Origin: Actinomycetes bacterium
GTDB taxonomy: Bacteria; Actinomycetota; Thermoleophilia; RBG-16-64-13
Length of the DNA stretch: 55,676 bases
Reading direction: 5' to 3'
Assembly (NCBI GenBank): GCA_024637095.1
Contig: JAGXFV010000037.1
Coordinates: 1 to 55,676 of the forward strand
Below are positions 8,796 to 16,411 of this stretch, one piece after another. A model generated the notes under the pieces. The model worked only from the letters and a program-made list of their open reading frames with translations, was not told where the DNA came from and made no database searches. The translations under genes and the position numbers were made by a program. Position 1 is the stretch's first letter; every line of letters begins with the position of its first letter.

Positions 8796-9821
8796 ATGAG
8801 CGAGATCCCCGTGCTGACCACAGACCAAATGCGCGAAGTCGACCGGGCCATGGTCGAGGACTACCATATCGACCTGGTCCAGATGATGGAGAACGCCGGA
8901 CGGCATCTTGCCGGACTCGCGCGCGAGCGCCTCCTGCAGGGCAACCCCCAAGGCCGTTCGGTGCTGGTTTTCTGCGGTACCGGAGGGAACGGGGGCGGCG
9001 GCCTCGTGGCCGCTCGGAGGTTGCACGGCTGGGGAGCGCAGGTTCTGGTGCGGCTCGCGAGGCCGGTCGGCGACTATGGCGGGGTTCCTGGGCATCAGTT
9101 AGACATCGCCCAGCGGGTGGGTGTTGGGATCGAAGTGCCCCCGTATCCAGAGTCGGCGGCCACTCGTCAGCAACCGGACGTGCTGATCGACGCCCTGGTG
9201 GGTTACGGCCTTCAGGGCGCCCTGAAGGGTGAGACGGCGCGTCTAGTAGACCAGATCAACGGACTCGGGGCCTCGGTGCTGAGCCTCGACGCCCCGTCGG
9301 GACTGGATTCCACCTCGGGGAGGCCTTACGGGGCATGCGTGCGGGCCGACGCCACGCTCACTTTGGCCTATCCGAAGACAGGTCTCTTCGCCCGGGGAGC
9401 GGAGGAGTACACCGGTGAGCTCTATCTTGCCGACATTGGCGTACCTCACGCACTCATAGCCGCCGAGCCGCTTGATCTGCAACCGGAGGTGGTTTTCGCT
9501 CGGAGCGAGGTGCTGCGTCTCGATCGTGGCCCAGGACTGTCGGAGCCTGCCACGGCGGCGGCGGTGGAAGCGCTGCTCACGGCGACGTCGAATGCCCATC
9601 ACAAGACCTTTGCACGCACAGATGGCGTCGATCCGAAATGGGCCGCGTGGTATGCCCACTATGCGGGTGCTGCCCTAGAGGGACTGCTCGGGGTCACCGT
9701 GGCCGAGGAGCGGTTTGCCGGGCTGCTCACCGAATTCGCCGAGGCGCCGAACTCGGACGATGAGGGCTCCGATTGGGCGTCCTCTTACTCGCGGCTACTC
9801 ATGCAGCGTCTGCGCGTCTGA
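8796..9821 (+). CDS. nnrE: NAD(P)H-hydrate epimerase with extra C-terminal domain
   Basis: 341 residues. Residues 1-235 are a YjeF_N/AIBP domain that epimerises damaged NAD(P)HX: VLTTDQMREVDRAMVED, the MENAGR motif, FCGTGGNGGGGLVAAR, and DALVGYGLQG-ALKGE followed by LDAPSGLDS. The fused dehydratase half found in many bacterial NnrD/E proteins is absent. Instead, about 90 residues from TATSNAHHKTFARTDGVDP to the end (KWAAWYAHYAGAALEGLLG) form a small acidic helical domain that I do not recognise by name. The ATG at 8796 follows GAGAGGG. Divergent from zwf, a neighbour that generates the NADPH pool it would repair. Confidence 0.85.
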   Translation: MSEIPVLTTDQMREVDRAMVEDYHIDLVQMMENAGRHLAGLARERLLQGNPQGRSVLVFCGTGGNGGGGLVAARRLHGWGAQVLVRLARPVGDYGGVPGHQLDIAQRVGVGIEVPPYPESAATRQQPDVLIDALVGYGLQGALKGETARLVDQINGLGASVLSLDAPSGLDSTSGRPYGACVRADATLTLAYPKTGLFARGAEEYTGELYLADIGVPHALIAAEPLDLQPEVVFARSEVLRLDRGPGLSEPATAAAVEALLTATSNAHHKTFARTDGVDPKWAAWYAHYAGAALEGLLGVTVAEERFAGLLTEFAEAPNSDDEGSDWASSYSRLLMQRLRV

Positions 9822-9844
9822 GCTTGCGCGAGCGGGAGCGTGAG

Positions 9845-10663
9845 CTATCCGCCCGCCCGGGGGAGCACGAAGCGCTCCACGGCGAGGGCGAAGCCCTCCT
9901 CGCTGTTCGAAGAGGTCACCTCAGTTGCCGCGGCTTTGACGTCGTCGCCCGCGTTGCCCATGGCAATGCTCAAACCGCTCTCCCGGAACATCAGCACGTC
10001 GTTGGGCATATCGCCGATGGTGGCTATCTGTGCGACCGCGACGCCCAGCATGTCTCGCAGGCGGAGGACCACGGCGCCTTTGTTGGCGTCTGGGTGGGTG
10101 ATGTCGACGTAGTACGGCTGTGAGCGGGCGGCGGACGCGCTCTTGCCACAGACCTCCTGGGCATGCCGTTCGGCTTTGGCCACCGCGTCGAAATCATCAC
10201 TTATCCCCACGATCTTCACCACGCGGTCGAGCACGTCATCGAAGTTGGTCACCTCCACGGGCTCGAACCGGACCGTCTGCGACTCGTGCTCGACGTGGGC
10301 GGCGTGCTTATCGCGGACATACCACTCGGTCCCGCAATAGACCCACACATCCAGGCCGTCGTCTGCGAGAGTGTCGATCGCGACGCGGGCTACGTCAGTG
10401 GGTAACAGTGATTCGCTGAGCACGGAGAGGTCGGGTCTCATGAACAAACCGCCGTTGAAGGCCGCGATAGGCGTGGTGATCCGGAGAGGCGCGACGATCG
10501 ACTCTATGCCGCGGGGAGGCCGGCCGCTGGTGATGGCAAAGGCGATTCCGGCGGCGTCGAGGGTCGCCACCGCCTCGAGGGTCCGTTGCGTGAGCGCCTT
10601 CTCGGGGGTGACCAGCGTCCCGTCCACGTCGGCCAGCAGTAGTTTGATGGTTCTAGAGGTCAT
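9845..10663 (-). CDS. HAD-superfamily Cof-type phosphatase
   Basis: 272 residues, standard length for HAD IIB (Cof/YbiV) enzymes, which dephosphorylate sugar phosphates or flavin/pyridoxal cofactors. Motif I is DVDGTL near residue 13, motif II is TSGRP, the cap starts near residue 85, motif III is the Lys in HPDANKGAVV and motif IV is GDMPNDVLMF. All catalytic residues appear present. GGAGGGAGAT precedes the ATG. It lies 18 bp downstream of the disulfide reductase gene on the same strand, so the two may be co-transcribed. Actual substrate unknown. Confidence 0.92.
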   Translation of the reverse strand: MTSRTIKLLLADVDGTLVTPEKALTQRTLEAVATLDAAGIAFAITSGRPPRGIESIVAPLRITTPIAAFNGGLFMRPDLSVLSESLLPTDVARVAIDTLADDGLDVWVYCGTEWYVRDKHAAHVEHESQTVRFEPVEVTNFDDVLDRVVKIVGISDDFDAVAKAERHAQEVCGKSASAARSQPYYVDITHPDANKGAVVLRLRDMLGVAVAQIATIGDMPNDVLMFRESGLSIAMGNAGDDVKAAATEVTSSNSEEGFALAVERFVLPRAGG

Positions 10664-10681
10664 ATCTCCCTCCGGGTCGCC

Positions 10682-12103
10682 TCAGGACGCTTCCGGCATC
10701 TTCGCGTCCGAAGGTGCCGAGAGCGAGCCGAACAGATTATTCATGGCCTCAGCCAGGGTTGGATGAGCGAAGATGGCCTCGCGGAGCACGCTCGCCGTCA
10801 GCTTGCCCAGCATGGCGGTTTCCAGAATCGCCATGATCTCCCCGCCCTCGATACCGAGGACGGCCGCACCGAGGATCTCATCGGACTCGGCGTCGACGAT
10901 GACCTTCATCAAACCCCGGGTTTCGTCCGTCTCGAGAGCGCGGGCGACAGAGGACATGGGCATCTGTCCCACCAGGAATCTGTGACCGCGGTCGACGGCC
11001 TGCCGTTCGTTGAGCCCTACCCGGCCCAACTGAGGGTCCATGAAGACGACATAGGGCACCAGCCGTCCCTCGGTGCCCGCCTGGCCTCCCTCGAGAAGAT
11101 TGGTCTTGAGGATGCGGTAGTCGTCGTAGGAAATATGCGTGAGGGCGGGCCCGCCATTGATGTCACCGATGGCGTACACGCCGGACACGTTGGACTCTAG
11201 CCGGTCGTCAACGGTCACGAAGCCGCCGTGATCGGCGAGAATCCCGGCGCTCTCCAAGTTGAGGCCCTCGGTATTCGGGGTGCGCCCGGTGGCGACGAGC
11301 AGGTGGGAGCCGCTCAACACCCGCGTACCGTTCGATATCTCTACCTCCAATTCGACGCCGGCCTGCCCGGTTTGCCCCACCTGCTGCGCAGTGGACTCGG
11401 TTAGTACCTCCAAGCCGTCCTCTCGCAAGATCTCGGCGATCGCTTCGGAGACGTCCTCATCCTCCTGTGAGAGCAGGTGCGGGTTCCTCTCTACGATCGT
11501 CACGCGGCTGCCGAAACGGCGGAACATCTGGCCGAACTCGACGGCCACGTAGCCCCCGCCCAGGATGAGAAGGTGCTCGGGAACTTCGGCCAACTCCATG
11601 ATCGAGGTCGAGGTCAGATAGGGGACGTCCTCGAGTCCGGGCAGCGGCGGGATCGAGGGCCGCGTGCCGGCATCGATCACGATGATCGGGGCGGATAGCT
11701 CCAGTTCATCTTCGGGGCTCCCGGCGGGGGTCACCGCGAGCGTTTGGGGACCGGTGAAGCGGGCGTCACTCCTGACCAGGGTAAGACCATCGGTGGCTTC
11801 GATTCCGTCCTCGGAACCGGTCCGCCACGATTCGACGATATCGCGCTTACGCTGACGGACCCGTTCAAGGTCCACCTCCACGGTTCCGGTGCGGACGCCG
11901 TAGTCGGGCCCTCGTTGGGCGAGGTGGGCCACCCGGGCGCTTGCGATCATCGTCTTGGTGGGCGTGCAGCCCTCGTTGATGCAGGTTCCCCCCACGTGCT
12001 CGCGCTCGATTAGAGCGGTCTTGCGCCCGTTCGCTGCAGCCTCCCTCGCAAAAGGAATACCGCCCTGGCCGGCTCCGATGACGATGACGTCGTATTCTTG
12101 CAT
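10682..12103 (-). CDS. Class I flavoprotein disulfide reductase (dihydrolipoamide dehydrogenase/mercuric reductase-like)
   Basis: 473 residues. FAD motif GAGQGG, redox-active cysteines in GGTCINEGCTPTK (C-x4-C), NAD(P) motif GGGYVAVEFGQMF, the second FAD motif YAIGDINGG, and the C-terminal dimerisation HPTLAE with its catalytic His-Glu pair. These mark a dihydrolipoamide dehydrogenase/mercuric reductase/glutathione reductase-type enzyme. There is no N-terminal HMA domain and no C-terminal Cys pair, so it is not a canonical mercuric reductase. No 2-oxo acid dehydrogenase genes are nearby; a lipoyl (GcvH-like) domain is encoded at 28.4 kb, but a link is speculative. ATG 12103 has AGGTG upstream; the in-frame ATG at 12118 has none. 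Confidence 0.88.
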   Translation of the reverse strand: MQEYDVIVIGAGQGGIPFAREAAANGRKTALIEREHVGGTCINEGCTPTKTMIASARVAHLAQRGPDYGVRTGTVEVDLERVRQRKRDIVESWRTGSEDGIEATDGLTLVRSDARFTGPQTLAVTPAGSPEDELELSAPIIVIDAGTRPSIPPLPGLEDVPYLTSTSIMELAEVPEHLLILGGGYVAVEFGQMFRRFGSRVTIVERNPHLLSQEDEDVSEAIAEILREDGLEVLTESTAQQVGQTGQAGVELEVEISNGTRVLSGSHLLVATGRTPNTEGLNLESAGILADHGGFVTVDDRLESNVSGVYAIGDINGGPALTHISYDDYRILKTNLLEGGQAGTEGRLVPYVVFMDPQLGRVGLNERQAVDRGHRFLVGQMPMSSVARALETDETRGLMKVIVDAESDEILGAAVLGIEGGEIMAILETAMLGKLTASVLREAIFAHPTLAEAMNNLFGSLSAPSDAKMPEAS

Positions 12104-12167
12104 TCTGAGGCACCTCATTTCCCGCGCGGGGCTCCGCCCCGCGCTTTTCGGTCGTACGCGACGGAGT

Positions 12168-12554
12168 TCAGCGGACGCTGACTCCTTTCCAAAAGGCGAC
12201 GTGGTCCTTGATCTCCGCGGCCGCTTCCTTAGGCTCCGGATACGACCAAGCTGCGTCCTGATTCAGGCTGTCTCCCACCTTGACGTGGTAGTAAACGGCC
12301 TCGCCTTTCCACGGGCAGACGGTCCGGTGCTCGCTCGGGACGAAGTACTCCCAGCGTATCGCTTCGGGCGGGAAGTAGCGGTTACCCTCGATCTCGACGG
12401 TGTGGTTGCTTTCTGCCAGGACGACGCCGTTCCAGGTGGCCGCAAGGGCTCCCTCGCGTGACGGCGCTTCGGAATCCGATCTCGTGACAATGGTTTCTTG
12501 CCCGTGCTCCTTGGCGCGGAGAAGCGCGAGTGCCTGTGCGTATCCATTGAGCAT
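12168..12554 (-). CDS. DUF427-domain protein
   Basis: 128 residues. The DUF427 core is clear: ATWNGVVLAESNHTVEIEG, NRYFPPEAI, VCPWKGEAVYYHV and the C-terminal AAWSYPEPKEAAAEIKDHV-AFW. Function of the family is unknown; it is a small beta-rich cytoplasmic protein. GGAGGG precedes the ATG. It is divergent from an HxlR regulator, and the spacer holds several palindromes, so redox or electrophile control through that regulator is plausible. Confidence 0.9.
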   Translation of the reverse strand: MLNGYAQALALLRAKEHGQETIVTRSDSEAPSREGALAATWNGVVLAESNHTVEIEGNRYFPPEAIRWEYFVPSEHRTVCPWKGEAVYYHVKVGDSLNQDAAWSYPEPKEAAAEIKDHVAFWKGVSVR

Positions 12555-12571
12555 GACTCGATCCCTCCAGT

Positions 12572-12620
12572 TACTAGTAGTAAGTATTAGGGGTTATTCC
12601 CCGAAGTTATTAATGATAAC
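12572..12620. promoter_or_regulatory. Two short dyads upstream of the DUF427 gene
   Basis: TACT-agt-AGTA (12572-12582) and GTTAT-taatg-ATAAC (12606-12620) are short inverted repeats in an AT-rich patch just upstream of the DUF427 ATG. TACT...AGTA half-sites resemble operators described for some HxlR-family proteins. They could be operator sites of the adjacent regulator. Confidence 0.4.
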
Positions 12621-12725
12621 CTCCCGGCCCATTAGCGGCCGAAAGGTCGTCGGCACCGCACCCGCCGCTAGGGTATTTCGAGCGCGCCAACCACCATGGG
12701 TTTGCCTCGCTCTTACTTCTGGTAA

Positions 12726-12780
12726 CTACTGACTAGTCACGGACCTACTGACGTCACGGACCTACTGACTAGTCACGGAC
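12726..12780. repeat. Three tandem palindromic repeats upstream of the HxlR gene
   Basis: Three head-to-tail copies of 19, 17 and 19 bp (12726-12744, 12745-12761, 12762-12780), unit CTACTGACTAGTCACGGAC. Copies 1 and 3 contain the perfect palindrome TGACTAGTCA; copy 2 lacks TA and contains the perfect palindrome TGACGTCA. They end 41 bp before the HxlR ATG, a natural place for autoregulatory operators acting on both divergent genes. Confidence 0.8.
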
Positions 12781-12821
12781 GTTGGCCGGTCAGGCTTGGG
12801 CCGCATGTTTGGGGCGAGAAG

Positions 12822-13166
12822 ATGAGGGTCAAGAAGATCCCGCATTCCGAGAGCTTTCCCGATCCACACTACTGCCCGCATTTTCAGGGCACGGTCGAAT
12901 TGATCGGCAGGCGCTGGACGGCCGCCATACTCCGTTGTCTCTTCGCCGGTGACGACAGATTCTCGGACATACTCAAGGTGGTCCCGGGCCTTTCCGCCCG
13001 ATTGCTCACGGAACGTCTGTACGAGCTCATCGAGGCCGGAGTCGTGATGACCCCTAAAGGCGGGCCCCGGGGCAGGTATTTCCTCACCGCGAAGGGCGAG
13101 GACCTCCGCGAGGCGTTTGTTGCTCTCGAGGCGTGGAACGAGCGCTGGGCCACCACTGCTCCGTAG
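12822..13166 (+). CDS. HxlR-family winged-helix transcriptional regulator
   Basis: 114 residues, standard HxlR length. Single winged helix: GTVELIGRRWTAAILRCLF, RFSDILKVVPGLSARLLTERLYEL recognition region, and wing GPRGRYFLTAKGEDL. A Cys sits in PHYCPHF near the N-terminus, the position used as a thiol sensor in several redox- and quinone-responsive family members. It is divergent from the DUF427 gene across a 267-bp spacer with multiple palindromes, which suggests autoregulation and control of DUF427 in response to electrophiles or oxidants. The inducer is unknown. Confidence 0.92.
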   Translation: MRVKKIPHSESFPDPHYCPHFQGTVELIGRRWTAAILRCLFAGDDRFSDILKVVPGLSARLLTERLYELIEAGVVMTPKGGPRGRYFLTAKGEDLREAFVALEAWNERWATTAP

Positions 13167-13209
13167 CTCGTGTTTCACCTGTTCGGATGATTCGTAAGAG
13201 GTGTTCCCG

Positions 13210-14271
13210 ATGAGAATCATGTTGTTGGCCTTGCTGCTCGCGCTTGTCGCGGTGGGAGTTTCGGCCTGCGGCTCCGGCGACGATCAGTCCGCCCAGCCTA
13301 CTGAGTCCACCGGACCGGCCACCGCGGATGATGCCCAAGAAGCCGGGGACGAAGCCGGAGGCGAGGGGGAGAGAGCCTCGAACCCGGCGCAGCTCGAGCA
13401 GGCGCACAAGCTCTTCGAGCGCACCGGTCTGAGTACCGACCCGTCCAAGAGTTCAGTCGATCTCTCGCAGTTGATCGGTGGGGGGCCGCCCAAGGACGGC
13501 ATTCCCGCGCTGACAAACCCTGGGTACGTAACCGGGGACGAGGCACCCGAGGCCGGCGAGGTGCGCGGGCTGCTGGTTGATTTCGAAGGCGAGCAACGCT
13601 TCTATCCCTTCAACATAATGGTCTGGCACGAAGTGGTGAACGACTCCATCGGCGACGTCCACTACGCGGTGACCTTCTGCCCTCTTTGTGGGTCGGGGAT
13701 AGTGTTTGACCGGGATCTCGGCGGTGAGGTGGTCGAGTTTGGGGTCAGCGGGCTTCTTTGGGAGTCGAATCTCGTCATGTATGACCGGGGGACCGAGAGT
13801 CTCTGGTCGCAGACCCTAGGTGAGGCGATCGTGGGTCCCTTCACCGGGACACGGCTCGAACTCCTGCCCGTGCAACTTTTGACGATGGAGCAGGTGCGCG
13901 ATGGCCATCCGGACGCTCTGGTTCTGAGCCGGCAGACGGGTCACAACCGCGACTACGAGCGCAACCCGTATGGTGACTATGACACGAGCGAACGTCTGCT
14001 GTTCCCTGTCGGAGACCAGGACGACCGGTTCTTCGCCAAAGAGTTGTTCTGGGTGTTCTGGGCCGGGGAGACCTCAGTGGCCTTTCCCATGGAGCGCCTC
14101 GGAGACAAACCGCGGACCACGACCATCGCCGGTCACGAGATCGAAGCCCGGAGTGACGGCGGCTCCATCGACGTGACGGTGGACGGTCGGATGGTGCCCG
14201 GCTACGTCGAGATGTGGTTCTCCTGGATAAGCACGCACGCCGACGATGGCGTTGTCTGGAACCTCGAATAG
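13210..14271 (+). CDS. DUF3179-domain lipoprotein
   Basis: 353 residues. Signal peptide MRIMLLALLLALVAVGVSAC with lipobox VSAC, then an acidic low-complexity linker (residues 20-65), then a DUF3179 domain with hallmark VTFCPLCGSGIVFDR, GVSGLLWESNLVMYDR and SLWSQTLGEAIVG. The CPLC dithiol suggests a metal- or redox-linked role, but the function is unknown. Probably anchored outside the membrane. AAGAGGTG lies ahead of ATG 13210, which is preferred over the GTG three codons earlier. Confidence 0.9.
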   Translation: MRIMLLALLLALVAVGVSACGSGDDQSAQPTESTGPATADDAQEAGDEAGGEGERASNPAQLEQAHKLFERTGLSTDPSKSSVDLSQLIGGGPPKDGIPALTNPGYVTGDEAPEAGEVRGLLVDFEGEQRFYPFNIMVWHEVVNDSIGDVHYAVTFCPLCGSGIVFDRDLGGEVVEFGVSGLLWESNLVMYDRGTESLWSQTLGEAIVGPFTGTRLELLPVQLLTMEQVRDGHPDALVLSRQTGHNRDYERNPYGDYDTSERLLFPVGDQDDRFFAKELFWVFWAGETSVAFPMERLGDKPRTTTIAGHEIEARSDGGSIDVTVDGRMVPGYVEMWFSWISTHADDGVVWNLE

Positions 14272-14304
14272 GAAGGGGCTATCCGGGTCGAGGGCACGGC
14301 TATC

Positions 14305-14340
14305 CAGATCCACGGTAGCATTCAGATCCGCGGTAGCATT
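14305..14340. repeat. Two 18-bp tandem repeats
   Basis: CAGATCCACGGTAGCATT is followed directly by CAGATCCGCGGTAGCATT (one mismatch), 45 bp before the QueG-like gene. Could be slippage or a pair of binding sites. Confidence 0.75.
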
Positions 14341-14384
14341 GCAGAGGAACACGAGCCGGATCGCCGGACCAGGGGGACAAGGTC

Positions 14385-15095
14385 ATGGAGCAGCTGCAAG
14401 AACGAATCGTCGAAGCCGCGATCTTGACCGGCGCGGCCGACGTCGGCATCGCAGATTTGACGACGGTTGGGGCCGGCGATCTCATTGCCCGTCAGGGCGG
14501 TCGGTGGTTGGCCGGCTTTCCCCGGGCGGTCAGTTTCACCTATCGGCTCCAGGACGCATTGGTCGATCCTCTCCCTGAGGCCCACCAGCAGACGGTTCCC
14601 GCCCGCCTCTACGATCGGCACGTGTACCGAGGCGCAAATGACACCCTGGACGACATCGCCCACGCGGTGGCAACGGAGCTGCAAGGGGCCGGCTACAAGG
14701 CCCTGCCGCTACCGGCATCCATGTACATCGACGAAGAAGACCTGCTCGGCCCGTTGCCCCACAAGCTGCCCGCCCACCTGGCCGGCCTCGGATGGATCGG
14801 CAGGAGCTGCCTGCTGATCACACGGCGGCACGGTCCCCGCGTGCGCCTGGGCACGGTGCTGACCGACGCCGCCCTCAGCGCCGGCGAACCCGGCAAGAAT
14901 TTCTGCGGCTCTTGCGAGGACTGCGTGGAGGCCTGCCCGGCGGGCGCCTTTACCGGCCGGCCATTCGACCCTGACGAAGCGGTGGAGGAGCGCATGGACG
15001 TGCGCGCCTGCCGCGGCTATCGGCAGGGCGTGAAGAAGCAGACCGGTGTCATGACCTGCGGTGTGTGCGTGGCCGTTTGCCCCCACGGGCGGTAG
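14385..15095 (+). CDS. QueG-like 4Fe-4S iron-sulfur protein
   Basis: 236 residues. The C-terminal third holds two ferredoxin-type cysteine clusters, CGSCEDCVEACPAGA and TCGVCVAVCPHG, for two [4Fe-4S] centres. The middle has PHKLPAHLAGLGWIGRSCLLIT, as in epoxyqueuosine reductase and reductive-dehalogenase-like proteins. It is shorter than true QueG (about 350 residues) and lacks its HEAT-like tail, and the cobalamin-site residues cannot be confirmed, so queuosine biosynthesis should not be assumed. A general corrinoid/Fe-S reductase role is possible. The next gene, on the opposite strand, is another Fe-S reductase. Confidence 0.82.
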   Translation: MEQLQERIVEAAILTGAADVGIADLTTVGAGDLIARQGGRWLAGFPRAVSFTYRLQDALVDPLPEAHQQTVPARLYDRHVYRGANDTLDDIAHAVATELQGAGYKALPLPASMYIDEEDLLGPLPHKLPAHLAGLGWIGRSCLLITRRHGPRVRLGTVLTDAALSAGEPGKNFCGSCEDCVEACPAGAFTGRPFDPDEAVEERMDVRACRGYRQGVKKQTGVMTCGVCVAVCPHGR

Positions 15096-15135
15096 CCTGA
15101 GCCGGAAGTTCTGAGCCCGGCCCCTCCCGGTCGAT

Positions 15136-15194
15136 GCGCGTGAACTTGGCCCTGGCGCGTGAACTTGGCCCTCGCGCGTGAACTGCGTGAACTG
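15136..15194. repeat. Imperfect tandem repeats between convergent Fe-S genes
   Basis: GCGCGTGAACTTGGCCCT occurs at 15136-15153 and 15155-15172, followed by two partial copies, GCGCGTGAACT (15174) and GCGTGAACT (15185). It ends just before the stop codon of the aldo/keto reductase. No hairpin with a T-tract is visible, so it is not an obvious terminator. Confidence 0.7.
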
Positions 15195-15197
15195 TAC

Positions 15198-16346
15198 CTA
15201 GTCTTCGAACAACTGCCTGGCCTCTTCGAGTAGTTGGCGGATGGGCAGGTCCTGCGGGCACGCCTCTTCGCAATCGGCGCACTGTTCGCAGAGCGAAGCC
15301 TTCCCCGCAACAGTGTTGTAGAGCCAGCGCGAAGCCGCCGGATCCTCGTACTGGCTGACATCGTTGAGCGCTGCCATGATCCCCGGGATGTCGACTCCGG
15401 CCGAACAGGGCAGGCAGTAGCGGCAGGCGGTGCAGTCGGCCTTGGTGCGCGCTCGGTAGACGGAGCGGGCCTTGCCGAAGAGCGCCGCCTCCTCGTCGCT
15501 TAGCCCGGCGGCCAGCCCGAACCGGTCGGCCGCCTCCAGATTCTCGACCACCTGCTCCATGTTGCTCATCCCGCTGAGGAGCAGACTCACTCCCGGCTGG
15601 CTCCAGACAAAGCGAAGCGCCGAGGCGATGGGATCACGGGGAGGCTCTGCCCGCTCCCATATCTCCCGCACGCCCGAGGGGATCCGGTTCGCGAGGCGCC
15701 CCCCTTTGAGGGGCTCCATAACGACGACGGCCAGTCCGCGCTCAACCGCGTAATCCAACCCTGCCTGGCCGGCTTGGTAGTCGAGGTCCATGTAGTTGTA
15801 CTGAATCTGGCAGAAGTCCCAGTCATGGCTGTCCACGATGGGCGCGAATACGGCCCCATCGTCGTGGAAGGAGAAACCGGCGTGGCGGATGCGTCCGTCG
15901 GCCCGGGCCCGGTCGAGAAACTCCAGGGCCCCCAGCTTGGCCACCTTGTCCCAGCTGCCGGCGTTCAGACCGTGAAGCAGGTAGCAGTCTATGCGGTCGG
16001 TCGCCAGCCGCTCGAGTTGATGATCGAGGATGCGGTCCATGTCGCCCGCACTCTGGACGCTCCACACGGGGAGCTTGGTCGCGAGCAGCACCCGCTCCCG
16101 GTAACCGTCGCTCAGCGCCCGGCCCACGAAGGGCTCGCTCTCGCCGGGGGAGCCCATGGTGACGCTGTGGTAGGGATAGGCGGTGTCGACGTAGTTGACC
16201 CCGTGGTCGATGGCGTGGCGAAGCATGGCCGTGGCCAGGGGTTCGTCGATTCTGTCCTGGCGCTCACCCAGCACCGGCAGGCGCATGCAGCCGAAGCCGA
16301 GAGCCGAGATCAGTTCTCCGGTGCGTCCGAAGGTACGGTAGCGCAT
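15198..16346 (-). CDS. Aldo/keto reductase with C-terminal 4Fe-4S domain
   Basis: 382 residues. Residues 1-285 form an AKR (beta/alpha)8 barrel: YRTFGRTGELISALGFGCMRLP, catalytic Asp-Tyr in NYVDTAYPYH, substrate His in DCYLLHGL, and an NADP-site near the end. The C-terminal 95 residues carry CTACRYCLPC and CEQCADCEEACP, two ferredoxin-type [4Fe-4S] motifs. This architecture is a common AKR-ferredoxin fusion; electrons may flow between NADPH and ferredoxin, but substrates are unknown. AGGAGG precedes the ATG. Confidence 0.92.
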   Translation of the reverse strand: MRYRTFGRTGELISALGFGCMRLPVLGERQDRIDEPLATAMLRHAIDHGVNYVDTAYPYHSVTMGSPGESEPFVGRALSDGYRERVLLATKLPVWSVQSAGDMDRILDHQLERLATDRIDCYLLHGLNAGSWDKVAKLGALEFLDRARADGRIRHAGFSFHDDGAVFAPIVDSHDWDFCQIQYNYMDLDYQAGQAGLDYAVERGLAVVVMEPLKGGRLANRIPSGVREIWERAEPPRDPIASALRFVWSQPGVSLLLSGMSNMEQVVENLEAADRFGLAAGLSDEEAALFGKARSVYRARTKADCTACRYCLPCSAGVDIPGIMAALNDVSQYEDPAASRWLYNTVAGKASLCEQCADCEEACPQDLPIRQLLEEARQLFED

Positions 16347-16411
16347 GAGCCTCCTATGTCATCTTCTACACTGAATACTACATGCCCAGTACTTGCTCGG
16401 ATGCGGTCCCA

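Noticed and set aside
10682-12103. Calling the flavin disulfide reductase a mercuric reductase
   Set aside because: No HMA domain, no C-terminal Cys pair and no mer genes nearby.
14385-15095. Calling the Fe-S protein QueG
   Set aside because: Too short and lacking the QueG C-terminal region; only the central motif and clusters match.
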